Part shown: positions 1 to 8,754 of the stretch, in pieces
Position numbering within the stretch: the stretch's first letter is position 1
Layout of the letters: the number at the start of each line of letters is the position of its first letter
Source of the DNA: Planctomycetaceae bacterium
Lineage (GTDB): Bacteria > Planctomycetota > Planctomycetia > Pirellulales > Lacipirellulaceae
Length of the DNA stretch: 64,000 bases
Direction of reading: 5' to 3'
Assembly: GCA_002702655.1 (NCBI GenBank)
Contig: PABB01000080.1
Coordinates: 124,001-188,000, forward strand
Made by a program: the position numbers and the translations under genes
Notes under the pieces: model-generated
What the model was told of the DNA's origin: nothing
Database searches by the model: none
The model's input: only the letters and a program-made list of their open reading frames with translations

Positions 1-786
1 CAACTCCTGGAGAAGGACGTCCGCTGGCGGTTCGGCACGCCTCCCAGGGGGAACGCAAACTACGCCTGGATTCAACACTTCATCCACCACCTGGCGGTCC
101 CCAACGGCCGCGGCGGCGGGATGGCCGGTTTTGTCATGGCGAACGGTTCGCTCAGCTCCAACACCGGCGGCGAGGGCGAGATTCGCCAGAAGATCGTCGA
201 AGCGGACCTCGTCGATTGCATCGTCGCCTTGCCGGCCCAACTCTTCTACACGACTGGGATCCCGGTCTGTCTCTGGTTCCTTACCCGCGACAAGAGCGGC
301 AAGAACGTCCGCGGCGGTGGCCGCAACCGCGCCGGCGAGACGCTGTTCATCGACGCCCGCAAGCTCGGGACGATGCAGACCCGCACGCTAAGGGTGCTGA
401 CCGGCGGAGACAACGGCGCCACCACCGGCGGCGACGGCACGGGCGACCCGCTCCCCGCGAGTGACATTGGCCGGATCATCTATGCATACCGGCAATGGCG
501 CGGCGAGCAGCCACCGTCTTGGTGGAACGTAGAGGAGCATGGCGCGTGGAAGTACGCCGACATCCCTGGGTTCGTGATGTCTTCGACCACCGCTCAGATC
601 GAGAAACACAAATTCGTTCTTACTCCCGGTCGGTTCGTCGGCGCTGAGGAACCGGAGGACGACGGTGAACCGTTTGCCGAGAAGTTTCCACGGCTTATGG
701 CTGAGTTGGAGCAGCAATTCGCCGAAGGCGAACAGTTGATCTCGGTCATTCGAGAACGCCTTGCGGAGGTCAGGCCGCATGGCTAA
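1..786 (+). CDS. hsdM: Type I restriction-modification DNA methyltransferase, C-terminal part
   Basis: This is the 3' part of an hsdM gene; the reading frame is open from the first base, so the start and the SAM-binding and NPPF/Y catalytic motifs lie outside the window. The visible 261 residues contain blocks typical of HsdM: NANYAWIQHFIHHL near residue 20, a GFVMANGSLSSN block near residue 44, and EADLVDCIVALPAQLFY followed by IPVCLWFLTRD. HsdM methylates adenine in the target site as part of the M2S methylase and the R2M2S restriction complex. The last 8 bases overlap hsdS, which implies a single translationally coupled operon with the downstream genes. The family assignment is firm; whether the missing N-terminus is intact cannot be judged. 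Confidence 0.95.
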   Translation, partial: QLLEKDVRWRFGTPPRGNANYAWIQHFIHHLAVPNGRGGGMAGFVMANGSLSSNTGGEGEIRQKIVEADLVDCIVALPAQLFYTTGIPVCLWFLTRDKSGKNVRGGGRNRAGETLFIDARKLGTMQTRTLRVLTGGDNGATTGGDGTGDPLPASDIGRIIYAYRQWRGEQPPSWWNVEEHGAWKYADIPGFVMSSTTAQIEKHKFVLTPGRFVGAEEPEDDGEPFAEKFPRLMAELEQQFAEGEQLISVIRERLAEVRPHG

Positions 787-1927
787 TTGGCGCCGGTCTA
801 CATGGGGCGATGAGATCTCGCTTGAGTATGGCAAAGGGATTCGCGACTACGCGGACGCCTCGGGCCCGGTTCGTGTCTTCGGAACGAACGGTCCCGTAGG
901 ATGGTCGGATACGCCACTTGCAGACGGACCGGGAGTGATTCTCGGCCGAAAAGGCGCATATCGTGGTGTCCACTACTCACCCGATCCGTTCTTTGTGATC
1001 GATACTGCGTATTACGCAGTCGCAAAGACCGAGCTCGATATGCGCTGGCTTTACTACGCGATGATCCATCACGAGCTGGGGAAGATCGATGACGGATCAC
1101 CGATTCCGTCGACAACCCGAGCCGCTGTATATCCACGCGAGTTGGAGGTACCGGAACTTGCAGAGCAACGCGACATCGCAGGTGTACTTGCCTCTCTCGA
1201 CGACAAGATTGAGCAGAATCGGCGGACTGCGTCGTCGTTGGAGGAACTGGCCCGGGCGATTTTTCGGGCGTGGTTCGTCGACTTCGAGCCCGTCAAATCC
1301 AAAGCCGCAGGCGCGGCCAGCTTTCCGTCGATGCCACAAACCGTCTTCGATGCCCTCCCCGCCTCGTTGACCACCTCTGCGTTTGGAGCCATCCCACAGG
1401 GATGGGACGTCAAGCCGCTCGATGAGATCTTTGTGCTGCAGAGGGGTTTCGATCTTCCAAAGCGACGTCGCACGGAAGGCCCCTACCCAGTTTTGGCCGC
1501 GAGTGGCCCGAATGGCACCCACTCTGAATTCAAAGTCCGGGGACCTGGCGTCACCACCGGCCGGAGCGGTGTGCTGGGCAAAGTCTTCTTCGTACAAGAG
1601 GACTATTGGCCACTAAACACGACCTTGTGGATTAAGGAGTATCGTCGCTCAAATCCATGGCACGCATACTTCTTGCTCCAGACATTAGACCTTGCAGGTT
1701 TCAATGCAGGTTCAGCAGTTCCGACCTTGAACCGTAATCACTTGCACACGCTCGTGGTCGCGTCACCAACTGCAGATGTCCTTTCCTCCTTCGCCACTAT
1801 TGCGAAGCCTTTCTTTGAATTACAGGGACACTTTGCGAGTGAATCCCGCAAGCTCGCCGAACTCCGCGACTATCTCCTTCCCAAACTCCTCTCCGGCAAA
1901 GTCCGAGTGGGCGAGAGCAATGCTTGA
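779..1927 (+). CDS. hsdS: Type I restriction-modification specificity subunit
   Basis: Predicted 382-residue HsdS, which selects the bipartite DNA target of the methylase/restriction complex. I chose ATG 779 over an in-frame TTG at 761 because GGAGGT lies about 8 bases upstream and the ORF then begins MANWRR, overlapping hsdM by 8 bases. The layout is classical: a first target-recognition domain (about 1-130), a central conserved helix with EQRDIAGVLASLDDKIEQN and AIFRAWFVDFEPV (about 130-185), a second target-recognition domain (about 205-345), and a C-terminal helix with LRDYLLPKLLSGKVRV. The gene ends inside the start of the next gene. No repeats suggesting phase variation are visible. The DNA target cannot be predicted by eye. 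Confidence 0.95.
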   Translation: MANWRRSTWGDEISLEYGKGIRDYADASGPVRVFGTNGPVGWSDTPLADGPGVILGRKGAYRGVHYSPDPFFVIDTAYYAVAKTELDMRWLYYAMIHHELGKIDDGSPIPSTTRAAVYPRELEVPELAEQRDIAGVLASLDDKIEQNRRTASSLEELARAIFRAWFVDFEPVKSKAAGAASFPSMPQTVFDALPASLTTSAFGAIPQGWDVKPLDEIFVLQRGFDLPKRRRTEGPYPVLAASGPNGTHSEFKVRGPGVTTGRSGVLGKVFFVQEDYWPLNTTLWIKEYRRSNPWHAYFLLQTLDLAGFNAGSAVPTLNRNHLHTLVVASPTADVLSSFATIAKPFFELQGHFASESRKLAELRDYLLPKLLSGKVRVGESNA

Positions 1928-2630
1928 ACCGGAAGACACGCGTTTTCAAATGGTCGGTGCCAGAGCGGCACTTCTGTCCGGTCCGGTCGCCGCCGCGATC
2001 GAGCAGACGATCGACGCAATCGAGAACGCGGTCGAGAAGGTGCCAGACTTCGCATTCGATCTCTCGAAGACCCTCGTGGAAACGGTCTGCAAGACGATAC
2101 TCGCCGACCTTGGGCAGCCGGCAGGTGCCAATTGGGACTGTCCCAAGCTCCTGAAAGAAACCACCAACCGACTGTCGTTGCTTCCCCGTAACTTTCCCAA
2201 CGCGGGGCCCGCAAGAGAATCCGTCGAGAAGACTGTTCGCGGCATGCTGCAGACCATACAGGGGCTCTGCGAATTGCGAAATAATCACGGAATTGCCTCC
2301 CACGGTCGGGACGGCTTTGCCGATCGACTCGGCGCCAGGCAGGCGACGCTTGCCGCACAGGCGGCAGATACGATCGTCGCATTCGTGTATCGCACTCACC
2401 GCGATGCATTGAGTCAGAGTCCCGGCGATCGCGTTTACTACGAAGACCATGTCGACTTCAACGAGACCTTTGATCGAGAAAATGACCCGTTTCGATTGGG
2501 TTCGATCGAACTGGCGGCCAGTCGCTTTCTCTTTCTCGCTGATCCGATTGCCTATAAGACAGCGGTCGTTGAGTACGTTTCGAATCGAGACGATCCAGAA
2601 AACAACGGCGGCCAAGAGGAGGAAACATGA
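1920..2630 (+). CDS. Abi_C-type abortive infection protein encoded inside the hsd operon
   Basis: A 236-residue protein that resembles the abortive-infection C-terminal (Abi_C) family. The recognisable pattern is a helical stretch with SKTLVETVCKTILADLG (about residues 45-61), then PKLLKETTNRLSL, then GLCELRNNHGIASHGRDG (about 117-134), which matches the LRNxxGxxHG-type signature of that family. The start at ATG 1920 overlaps the hsdS stop by 8 bases, and the gene ends in an ATGA overlap with hsdR, so it is translated as part of the hsd operon. Abi_C proteins are known as neighbours of restriction genes but their biochemical action is poorly defined. Role inferred: a back-up abortive or regulatory module tied to the restriction complex. 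The last 60 or so residues (after about 175) match nothing I recognise. Confidence 0.75.
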   Translation: MLEPEDTRFQMVGARAALLSGPVAAAIEQTIDAIENAVEKVPDFAFDLSKTLVETVCKTILADLGQPAGANWDCPKLLKETTNRLSLLPRNFPNAGPARESVEKTVRGMLQTIQGLCELRNNHGIASHGRDGFADRLGARQATLAAQAADTIVAFVYRTHRDALSQSPGDRVYYEDHVDFNETFDRENDPFRLGSIELAASRFLFLADPIAYKTAVVEYVSNRDDPENNGGQEEET

Positions 2631-5600
2631 TTCCAACCTCTCCGTCAGAGCACCTCGTTGAGACCGTCGCCAATATTTACTTTTCGTCCCGCGGCTATTC
2701 AGTACTTCTTGGCGCACAGATCGACGACGCGGGCGAGCGTGCCGACTTGGCTCGCCCGCTGCTTGAAGGCCGCGTCGCCAAAGCGATCCACCGGCTCCAC
2801 CCGCAGCTTCCTCATGACGAAGTTGAGCAAGTGCTTCGCGTTCTTCGTCGTCCGCCGCTTCCGACGCTCATCCAGAATAACCGCTGGTTCCATGAACAGC
2901 TCACCGCTGGCATTGAGGTCTCCTATCGCGACCCGACGACCGGTGAAAACCGAGGCGGACGGGCTCGGCTTATGGACTTCGAGAACCCGGCGAATAACGA
3001 CCTACTGGTGGTTCGTCAGCTCGTCGTCACAAACGCCACCGGCACGACGATTCGCCCAGACCTGACGGTCTTTCTCAACGGCTTCCCTATCGCCCTGTTC
3101 GAATTGAAAGACCCCGCTGACCCCCACGCCGGTTTGGACGTCGCTATCAATCAGATGCGTCGATACATGGAGAAGGCGCCCGACTTCTTCATGCCGAATG
3201 CGATGCTGGTCGCGTCCGACGGATTGCTCACCCGCGTGGGGGCGATCACGTCGGGCCTCGATCGGTTCATGCCGTGGCGGCCCGACGCGGGCGGCGAACC
3301 GACGCTGGAGACGCTCATCCGGGGACTTTTCGAGCCGTCGCAATTGCTCGACTACCTCCGCAACTGCGTGGTGTTTCAAGAAGACGAGCGCGGCGAGATT
3401 GCCAAGAAGATCGCCGGCTATCACCAGTTCCGCGCAGTCCGCAACACCCGCGCCGCCGTGTTGCAGGCCATCAAGCCGCCGGCCGGGTCCAACACTTCAG
3501 AAGACGCGGGCAAAGGGGGCGTCGTCTGGCACACCCAAGGCTCCGGCAAGAGCCTCACCATGCTCATGCTCGCCGGCGCGCTTGTCCAGGAGCCGGCCTT
3601 AGCCAATCCCACGATCGTGGTCGTCACCGACCGCAACGACCTGGACAATCAACTCTTCGACACGTTTGCCACCGGCCACGCGCTGCTGAGACAAACGCCC
3701 GTGCAAGCCGAGAGTCGCGACCATTTGAAGCAACTCCTCGACCGTGCCGCCGGGGGCGTGGTCTTCACGACGATTCAGAAGTTTACCGAAGATCACGGCA
3801 CGCTCAGCGAGCGGGCCAACGTGGTCGTGATGGCCGACGAAGCCCACCGCAGCCAGTACGGGTTCGTCGAGGGGGGCGCGAAGTGGATGCGCGACGCACT
3901 CCCGAATGCCACATTTGTCGGCTTCACCGGGACCCCGCTTGACCGCGACGACCGCAGCACGCCGCGCGTGTTTGGCGCATACGCCGACATTTACGACGTG
4001 CGTCAGGCTGTGGAAGACGGTGCCACGAAGCCACTGCTGTATGAGTCGCGGATCGTCAAGCTCACCGTGGACGACGAGGGGGTTGCCGAAGCCGAACGCG
4101 AGATCGAGGAGGCCACAGCAGCCAGCCGCGAAGGGACCGACGCACCGGAGAACGTTCGCGTGCCATTGGAAGCCCTGGTCGGGGCCCCCGAGCGACTCAC
4201 GGCGGTGGCTGCGTTCCTCGTCGACCATTGGGAGCAGCGACGGGACGCCATGGAGGGCAAGGCGATGGTCGTAACCATGAGCCGCGATATCGCTGCGCGA
4301 CTCTACGAGGAAATCAAAGCATTGCGGCCTGCTTGGCCAGATGCCGACGACGCAAAAGGGGCCATGAAGGTGGTCGTCACCGGCAGCGCCGACGACCCCG
4401 AACCGCTACAGCAGCATGTCCGAACAGCTCAGGCGCGTAAGAACCTTGCCGCACGATTCAAAAACCCCGACGACGACTTCCGCCTCGCGATCGTCGTCGA
4501 TATGTGGCTCACTGGCTTTGACGTGCCTTGCGCTCACACGATGTATCTCGACAAGCCGCTCGCGGGGCACAACCTGATGCAGGCGATTGCCCGCGTGAAT
4601 CGCGTCTATGGCGAGAAGCCCGGCGGTCTGATCGTCGACATGTTGGGTCTCGCCGACCAGTTCGCAGATGCACTGGCGACCTATGCGAACGCCAGCGGGC
4701 AGGACGAAGCGGCTTTCAAGCAGGTACAGGACGAGGCCGTCCCTGCCATGCAGTCGGCCTTCGAGAAATTGCAGGCCTTCTTTAGCGATTTCGACTATGC
4801 GTCGGCGCTCGCGGGCGATCAGACGGGCGTTCTCCGCGTGTACGTCAACGCGATTGACTACGTTCTCGCGCAGCATGGAGAGAATGGCGAATCATCGGCA
4901 GATGTCAGCACGGCGCTGCGTGAGAATCCAGGTCGCCGAAGATTGCGCAAGCTAGTCAAAGAGTTGTCTGCCGCCTTTGCGCTCGCCGTGCCGCGACCGG
5001 AGACAGATGTGATTGCTCCGCATTTGGCATTCTACCAACGACTTGTCGCGATGATGCAGAAGCGACTTGCCGACGAGAGCGACAGTCGAGAGCGCGCCCG
5101 TGCTCGCGATGTTGACGCAGCGGTGCGGCAGGTCATTGGCGGGGCCGTCGATGCTGGGCAAGTCATCGACTTGTTCGAGGCCGCCGGACTCGACTCCGCC
5201 AGGCTCGACATCCTTTCGGAAGACTTCTTACAGCGGGTGTCGGCGCTGGAGCAGAAGAATCTTGCGTTGGAGACCTTGCGGAAGTTGCTCAATGACCAGG
5301 TTCGCGTCACTGAGCGGAAGAATCTCGTCTTGAGCCGCCAGTTTCGCGAGGCGCTCGAAGACGCCATGCTCAGCTATACCAATAGGCAAATCAGCACTGC
5401 CGAAATGATCAGCCGGCTGCTCGATCTTGCCCGTTGGGTCCGTGAACAGCAACAACGCGGCGAAGCGCTCGGCTTGTCCGATGAAGAGGCCGCTTTCTAC
5501 GACGCACTGGCCGAAAATGGCTCGGCCAGGGAAGTCATGAAGTCAGACACTCTCAGACTCATGGCTCGCAAATTGTCTGAGATGATCAAAGAAATGCCCA

Positions 5601-5758
5601 AGCTAGACTGGGCGCAGCGAGAGTCTGTTCGCGCCGACCTGCGCCGCAAGGTACGTCGCTTGCTTGCGCTCTACGGCTACCCGCCCGACCTGTCCGAGGA
5701 CGCCACCCAATTGGTTCTGCGCCAAGCCGAGCTTTCTACCGACGAAAGCGACGATTGA
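2627..5758 (+). CDS. hsdR: Type I restriction endonuclease subunit R (translocase/nuclease)
   Basis: A 1043-residue HsdR, a normal length for the family. ATG 2627 overlaps the abi stop (ATGA) and has a strong GAGGAGG site just upstream. The N-terminal nuclease domain carries RPDLTVFLNG and ALFELKD (about residues 145-160), fitting the D-ExK core. The motor has Walker A in HTQGSGKS (about 301-308), the DEAH box in ADEAHRSQYG (about 404), FTGTPLD (about 433) and a motif VI region QAIARVNRVYG (about 651). A long helical C-terminal part should bind the methylase core. HsdR cleaves unmodified DNA after ATP-driven translocation. All key residues appear intact, so the system is probably active provided hsdM is complete. 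Confidence 0.96.
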   Translation: MIPTSPSEHLVETVANIYFSSRGYSVLLGAQIDDAGERADLARPLLEGRVAKAIHRLHPQLPHDEVEQVLRVLRRPPLPTLIQNNRWFHEQLTAGIEVSYRDPTTGENRGGRARLMDFENPANNDLLVVRQLVVTNATGTTIRPDLTVFLNGFPIALFELKDPADPHAGLDVAINQMRRYMEKAPDFFMPNAMLVASDGLLTRVGAITSGLDRFMPWRPDAGGEPTLETLIRGLFEPSQLLDYLRNCVVFQEDERGEIAKKIAGYHQFRAVRNTRAAVLQAIKPPAGSNTSEDAGKGGVVWHTQGSGKSLTMLMLAGALVQEPALANPTIVVVTDRNDLDNQLFDTFATGHALLRQTPVQAESRDHLKQLLDRAAGGVVFTTIQKFTEDHGTLSERANVVVMADEAHRSQYGFVEGGAKWMRDALPNATFVGFTGTPLDRDDRSTPRVFGAYADIYDVRQAVEDGATKPLLYESRIVKLTVDDEGVAEAEREIEEATAASREGTDAPENVRVPLEALVGAPERLTAVAAFLVDHWEQRRDAMEGKAMVVTMSRDIAARLYEEIKALRPAWPDADDAKGAMKVVVTGSADDPEPLQQHVRTAQARKNLAARFKNPDDDFRLAIVVDMWLTGFDVPCAHTMYLDKPLAGHNLMQAIARVNRVYGEKPGGLIVDMLGLADQFADALATYANASGQDEAAFKQVQDEAVPAMQSAFEKLQAFFSDFDYASALAGDQTGVLRVYVNAIDYVLAQHGENGESSADVSTALRENPGRRRLRKLVKELSAAFALAVPRPETDVIAPHLAFYQRLVAMMQKRLADESDSRERARARDVDAAVRQVIGGAVDAGQVIDLFEAAGLDSARLDILSEDFLQRVSALEQKNLALETLRKLLNDQVRVTERKNLVLSRQFREALEDAMLSYTNRQISTAEMISRLLDLARWVREQQQRGEALGLSDEEAAFYDALAENGSAREVMKSDTLRLMARKLSEMIKEMPKLDWAQRESVRADLRRKVRRLLALYGYPPDLSEDATQLVLRQAELSTDESDD

Positions 5759-5802
5759 CGTTCTGATCTTTCGCTTTGAGCACCGCAAACGCGGAGTGTG
5801 CT

Positions 5803-6846
5803 ATGGCCCTGTGGCTCTGTCGCGCTGGCAAACACGGTCAGTTTGAACAGCGATTCCTTTCCGACAAGCGGATTTACCTCACCTGGGATGGACTCAACCG
5901 CAACCTGGGTTCCATCGAAACTAAGCCCGCTCTCGGCGAGGGGCTGCGAGAGGTCTATCCAGACGCCCCCAAGGCTCGCATCTCCCAGAACACGGGCCAG
6001 ATTTGGGCGTTTGTTAAAGGGATGAGCATCGGCGACTGGGTTGCTCTGCCGAGCAAGGTGAAGGCCGCCATTCACATCGCCGAGATCACTGGCGATTACT
6101 CCTTTGATCCGAAGGCTGCCGACCCGTTCTACCACCATCGCACCGTCAAATGGATCGCCGAGGATATTCCGCGCTCCAACTTCGACCAAGACTTGCTCTA
6201 CTCTCTCGGCGCGTTTTCGACTGTCTGCCGAATCCGCCGCAATGACGCGGAAAACCGCGTGCACAAGATTGCCGCGTCGGCGGGCGTGAAGCTGAAACCG
6301 AGATCGGAGCCCGCCCCGGTCACGGAACCAGATGACGAGAGCGACGAACCTGAAGTCGTTGATCTGGAACGCCTGGCGCGTGACAGCATTGCGAAGCTCA
6401 TCACTGCGCACTATTCCGGGCACGCGATGGCGGCCTTGGTTGAAGCCGTCCTAAGAGCGCAAGGCTACACCACTTATCGCAGTCCTGAAGGGCCCGATAA
6501 AGGCATCGATATTCTCGCCGGCGGAGGCCTTCTCGGATTCGGGGCGCCGCGCATCGCTGTCCAAGTCAAGTCCGGTTCTTCACCGGTCGATCGTCCCACC
6601 TTGGATCAGCTCATCGGCGCGATGCAAAATGTCCACGCCGATCACGGGCTGCTCGTCTCTTGGGGCGGCTTCAAGTCAAGCGTCGACCGCGAGGAGGCAA
6701 TCCAGTTCTTTCGCGTTCGCCTGTGGGATCAGGACACGCTGATGGATCAGATCCTTGCGAACTACGATAAACTCGACGACGACCTTCGCGCCGAGCTTCC
6801 TCTCAAACGCATTTGGACTGTTGCTGAACAAGAGGATGGCGACTGA
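5803..6846 (+). CDS. Mrr-type restriction endonuclease with probable EVE/PUA-like N-terminal domain
   Basis: A 347-residue protein. ATG 5803 is preferred to an in-frame TTG at 5776 because GGAG sits 6 bases upstream and the protein then begins MALWLCRAGKHGQFE. The C-terminal half (about 205-330) is an Mrr catalytic domain: ALVEAVLRAQGY, then KGIDILAGG (Asp about 235), then RIAVQVKSGSS (Gln/Lys about 253), the D-QxK nuclease core. The N-terminal half contains FVKGMSIGDWVALP, AIHIAEITGDYSFDP and HHRTVKWI, a layout that resembles EVE/PUA-like modified-base readers; this is inference by pattern only. Mrr-family enzymes cut methylated or otherwise modified DNA, so it may complement the adjacent type I system, which cuts unmodified DNA. 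It lies 44 bases after hsdR on the same strand. Confidence 0.85.
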   Translation: MALWLCRAGKHGQFEQRFLSDKRIYLTWDGLNRNLGSIETKPALGEGLREVYPDAPKARISQNTGQIWAFVKGMSIGDWVALPSKVKAAIHIAEITGDYSFDPKAADPFYHHRTVKWIAEDIPRSNFDQDLLYSLGAFSTVCRIRRNDAENRVHKIAASAGVKLKPRSEPAPVTEPDDESDEPEVVDLERLARDSIAKLITAHYSGHAMAALVEAVLRAQGYTTYRSPEGPDKGIDILAGGGLLGFGAPRIAVQVKSGSSPVDRPTLDQLIGAMQNVHADHGLLVSWGGFKSSVDREEAIQFFRVRLWDQDTLMDQILANYDKLDDDLRAELPLKRIWTVAEQEDGD

Positions 6847-6987
6847 TGGCGGCGAGATTCGGCTGTCGGTTCGAAGAATCCATGTCGGTTCCGTAGCGGC
6901 AGGTCAGTGCCTTCCAGCATAGTCGCACGTGCAAACTGACTCGTCGGTTTGGGCGAGCGCCCAATGTGGTGTCGGAGCTTGAATAAG

Positions 6988-7716
6988 ATGGCTGGATCTC
7001 AGGCCGCCCCCTTGCTCTACGACTTGCACATCGACCTACGCATGTATTTCTGCCCGCCCATGAACGATCGAGGGCGCGGCATCACCTTGACTCGCCGGAT
7101 TCAGCTGCCGTTCCCGCCGTTCAACGGCTTGTCGCTCACGGGTTCGACGATCGACGTTGTTCCAATGCCCGAGGGATTCACGCTGAATTCCGTCGTCTGG
7201 GATTGCGATCGAAGCCGATTCACCGCTTATACGGAGATGTCCCAACACGATTTCCCGATCGCGTCGATCCCCGACGAGTTGAACGCATGGATCGACCGTG
7301 GGTGGCGACTCGGTAGCTCGGCGGACGTATTTGACGACGCGCACGACTCTGGCGGCGGCGATGAGGAAGTAGAAACAACCGACTCTCCGCGGGACGATTT
7401 TGAGCCAGCCGACGAGGAAGACGCCTGGCCGATGCTGCCGCCCAGAAAACGGCCCAAGGAGTTCAACAAGCTATTCCGCGCTCTCATCCGTCTGATGTGC
7501 GAAGCCCACAATGCAGAATCGCGTGCCTACGCAATGTGGCGGACGCAGCGATTCTATTCGGACGAAGAGCTCAAAAAGAGTGAATCGTCCGTAGCACGCA
7601 GATTCAAGGACGCCGAGTCCGAATTCTACGAGATGACAATCGATGAGCAAATCGAATGGCGGAAGCGCATCTGCAGGAATTACCCTCGCCTTGATCGCAT
7701 ACTCGCCAAGGCTTGA
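6988..7716 (+). CDS. Unrecognised protein at the end of the defense island
   Basis: A 242-residue protein that I do not recognise. ATG 6988 has GGAG about 10 bases upstream; alternatives are ATG 6964 and TTG 6949. The N-terminal part (about 1-100) is mixed, probably beta-rich, with DLRMYFCPPMNDRGRG and LPFPPFNGLSLTG. A strongly acidic linker (about 115-140) follows, then a charged helical C-terminus with EEQ- and RRF-type patterns ending RICRNYPRLDRILAKA. There is no signal peptide and no membrane segment, so it should be cytoplasmic. Being co-directional, 141 bases after the Mrr gene and the last gene before the tRNA fragment, it belongs to the same island; a defense role is inferred from position only. 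Confidence 0.7.
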   Translation: MAGSQAAPLLYDLHIDLRMYFCPPMNDRGRGITLTRRIQLPFPPFNGLSLTGSTIDVVPMPEGFTLNSVVWDCDRSRFTAYTEMSQHDFPIASIPDELNAWIDRGWRLGSSADVFDDAHDSGGGDEEVETTDSPRDDFEPADEEDAWPMLPPRKRPKEFNKLFRALIRLMCEAHNAESRAYAMWRTQRFYSDEELKKSESSVARRFKDAESEFYEMTIDEQIEWRKRICRNYPRLDRILAKA

Positions 7717-7847
7717 GGCGTCACAGAACCGCTTGCAGAGCGTCGCAAATCCTGTAATCTACGCGAATTGTTGGCGACCCTGTTAGGTTCCTCTCTCGGT
7801 CGTAACTCTTTGTCCTGCATGTCGTTCGGGCCACCCTAAGGTCGCAC

Positions 7848-7889
7848 CTCCGAAGCCGAAGGTTAGTGGTTCGAATCCACTCCGGGATA
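7848..7889 (+). other. 3' fragment of tRNA-Arg(CCG), probable attachment-site duplication
   Basis: These 42 bases read as the 3' half of a tRNA: anticodon loop CTCCGAA (7848-7854, anticodon CCG), 3' anticodon strand GCCGA, variable loop AGGTT, T stem AGTGG / loop TTCGAAT / CCACT (7865-7881), acceptor strand CCGGGAT (7882-7888) and discriminator A. The matching 5' half is absent: the bases before 7848 do not pair with GCCGA and there is no D arm or acceptor 5' strand. Site-specific integrases often use exactly this part of a tRNA gene and leave a duplicated 3' end at the far side of the island. I read it as the right end of the island holding the restriction genes, 22 bases from the next backbone gene. 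Confidence 0.8.
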
Positions 7890-7911
7890 CTTGTTCTTTT
7901 CACAGTGCGAG

Positions 7912-8754
7912 TCAGCGACTCGCGAACCGGACGGACTTGCGACGCCAACGGCGCCGCACGCAGATCACCGGAAGAAGCGCCGCGGCGGTCAGTGCGATGG
8001 CGGCCGGTTCGGGGACCGTGGCGACTGTCGACGAGGCAGCCAGGCCGCTCCCGGCGCCGAAATTGTCCTGCCACTTCCACAGGTCGAACAGCGTGTAGGT
8101 CGACGTTATTCCGCGTTGCCACGCGACGAAATCCCCACCGTTGACGCGGCGGTCGCCGTTCAGGTCGCCGTAAATCGGCAGCGTGCCTTGATCCCCGGCG
8201 GCGATGCCGACGCCCGGCTGATCTTCAAAGGCCCAGTCCTTCACGTGCAGGGTTCCGGCGTCGTTGTCGACCGCCACCCGCATCCAAGCATAGTGCAGAT
8301 CGGTCGGCCCCACGGGAAACGCCAGTCCGATGAAGGCGTTGTCGACCGCCGAGAACTGGGCCAGGGGGTACTCGGTTCCGTAGGCCAACGCGCCGTAGTA
8401 CGCGGGGCCCAGCGTCGATGCGTTGATCGGCGCTCCTGCTGGCAACGCCGTGGCGTATTGCACGCCGGCGTCGGCGAAGCCAACGATTCGGCCGGGACTA
8501 TACGGCACCGTGACGCCCTGGTAATTGACGCCGTCGAAGACGAAGTTCTCCAAGACGACATCGTCGAAGTCGTCGTTTTCGAAGTTGAGATCCAGCGGCT
8601 GTTCGTTGTCGAGCGGCACGGAAACGTTACCGAAATAATAGTGGACGGCGGCTGCTGCGCGGCCCGCGATCATCAGCGTGCAGGCGGCCACAAGCACGGC
8701 GACCTTGCCGGGACAGAGCCGGGGGAACCGGCCGCGGTTTTTCAGATTGAGCAT
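7912..8754 (-). CDS. Secreted dockerin-like / PEP-CTERM protein
   Basis: A 280-residue exported protein. The start at 8754 gives MLNLKNRGRFPRL and then a hydrophobic signal segment VAVLVAACTLMIAG ending in an Ala-rich cleavage region; an upstream in-frame start at 8826 would bury the signal peptide. The body (about 35-205) has no family I can name. A dockerin-like calcium repeat YGDLNGDRRVNGGDFVAWQ precedes the C-terminal PEP-CTERM sorting signal: VPEPAAIALTA, a hydrophobic stretch and an Arg-rich tail. PEP-CTERM proteins are processed by an exosortase at the cell surface; no exosortase is in the window. The gene is the first backbone gene beyond the tRNA fragment. Confidence 0.88.
   Translation of the reverse strand: MLNLKNRGRFPRLCPGKVAVLVAACTLMIAGRAAAAVHYYFGNVSVPLDNEQPLDLNFENDDFDDVVLENFVFDGVNYQGVTVPYSPGRIVGFADAGVQYATALPAGAPINASTLGPAYYGALAYGTEYPLAQFSAVDNAFIGLAFPVGPTDLHYAWMRVAVDNDAGTLHVKDWAFEDQPGVGIAAGDQGTLPIYGDLNGDRRVNGGDFVAWQRGITSTYTLFDLWKWQDNFGAGSGLAASSTVATVPEPAAIALTAAALLPVICVRRRWRRKSVRFASR

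Noticed and set aside
7843-7889. A complete tRNA gene
   Set aside because: Only the 3' half is present; no D arm, 5' anticodon strand or 5' acceptor strand can be found.
7721-8122. A 133-codon minus-strand frame with an EWIRTTNLRL-type motif
   Set aside because: This motif is the known artefact of translating a tRNA T arm backwards; it marks the tRNA fragment.
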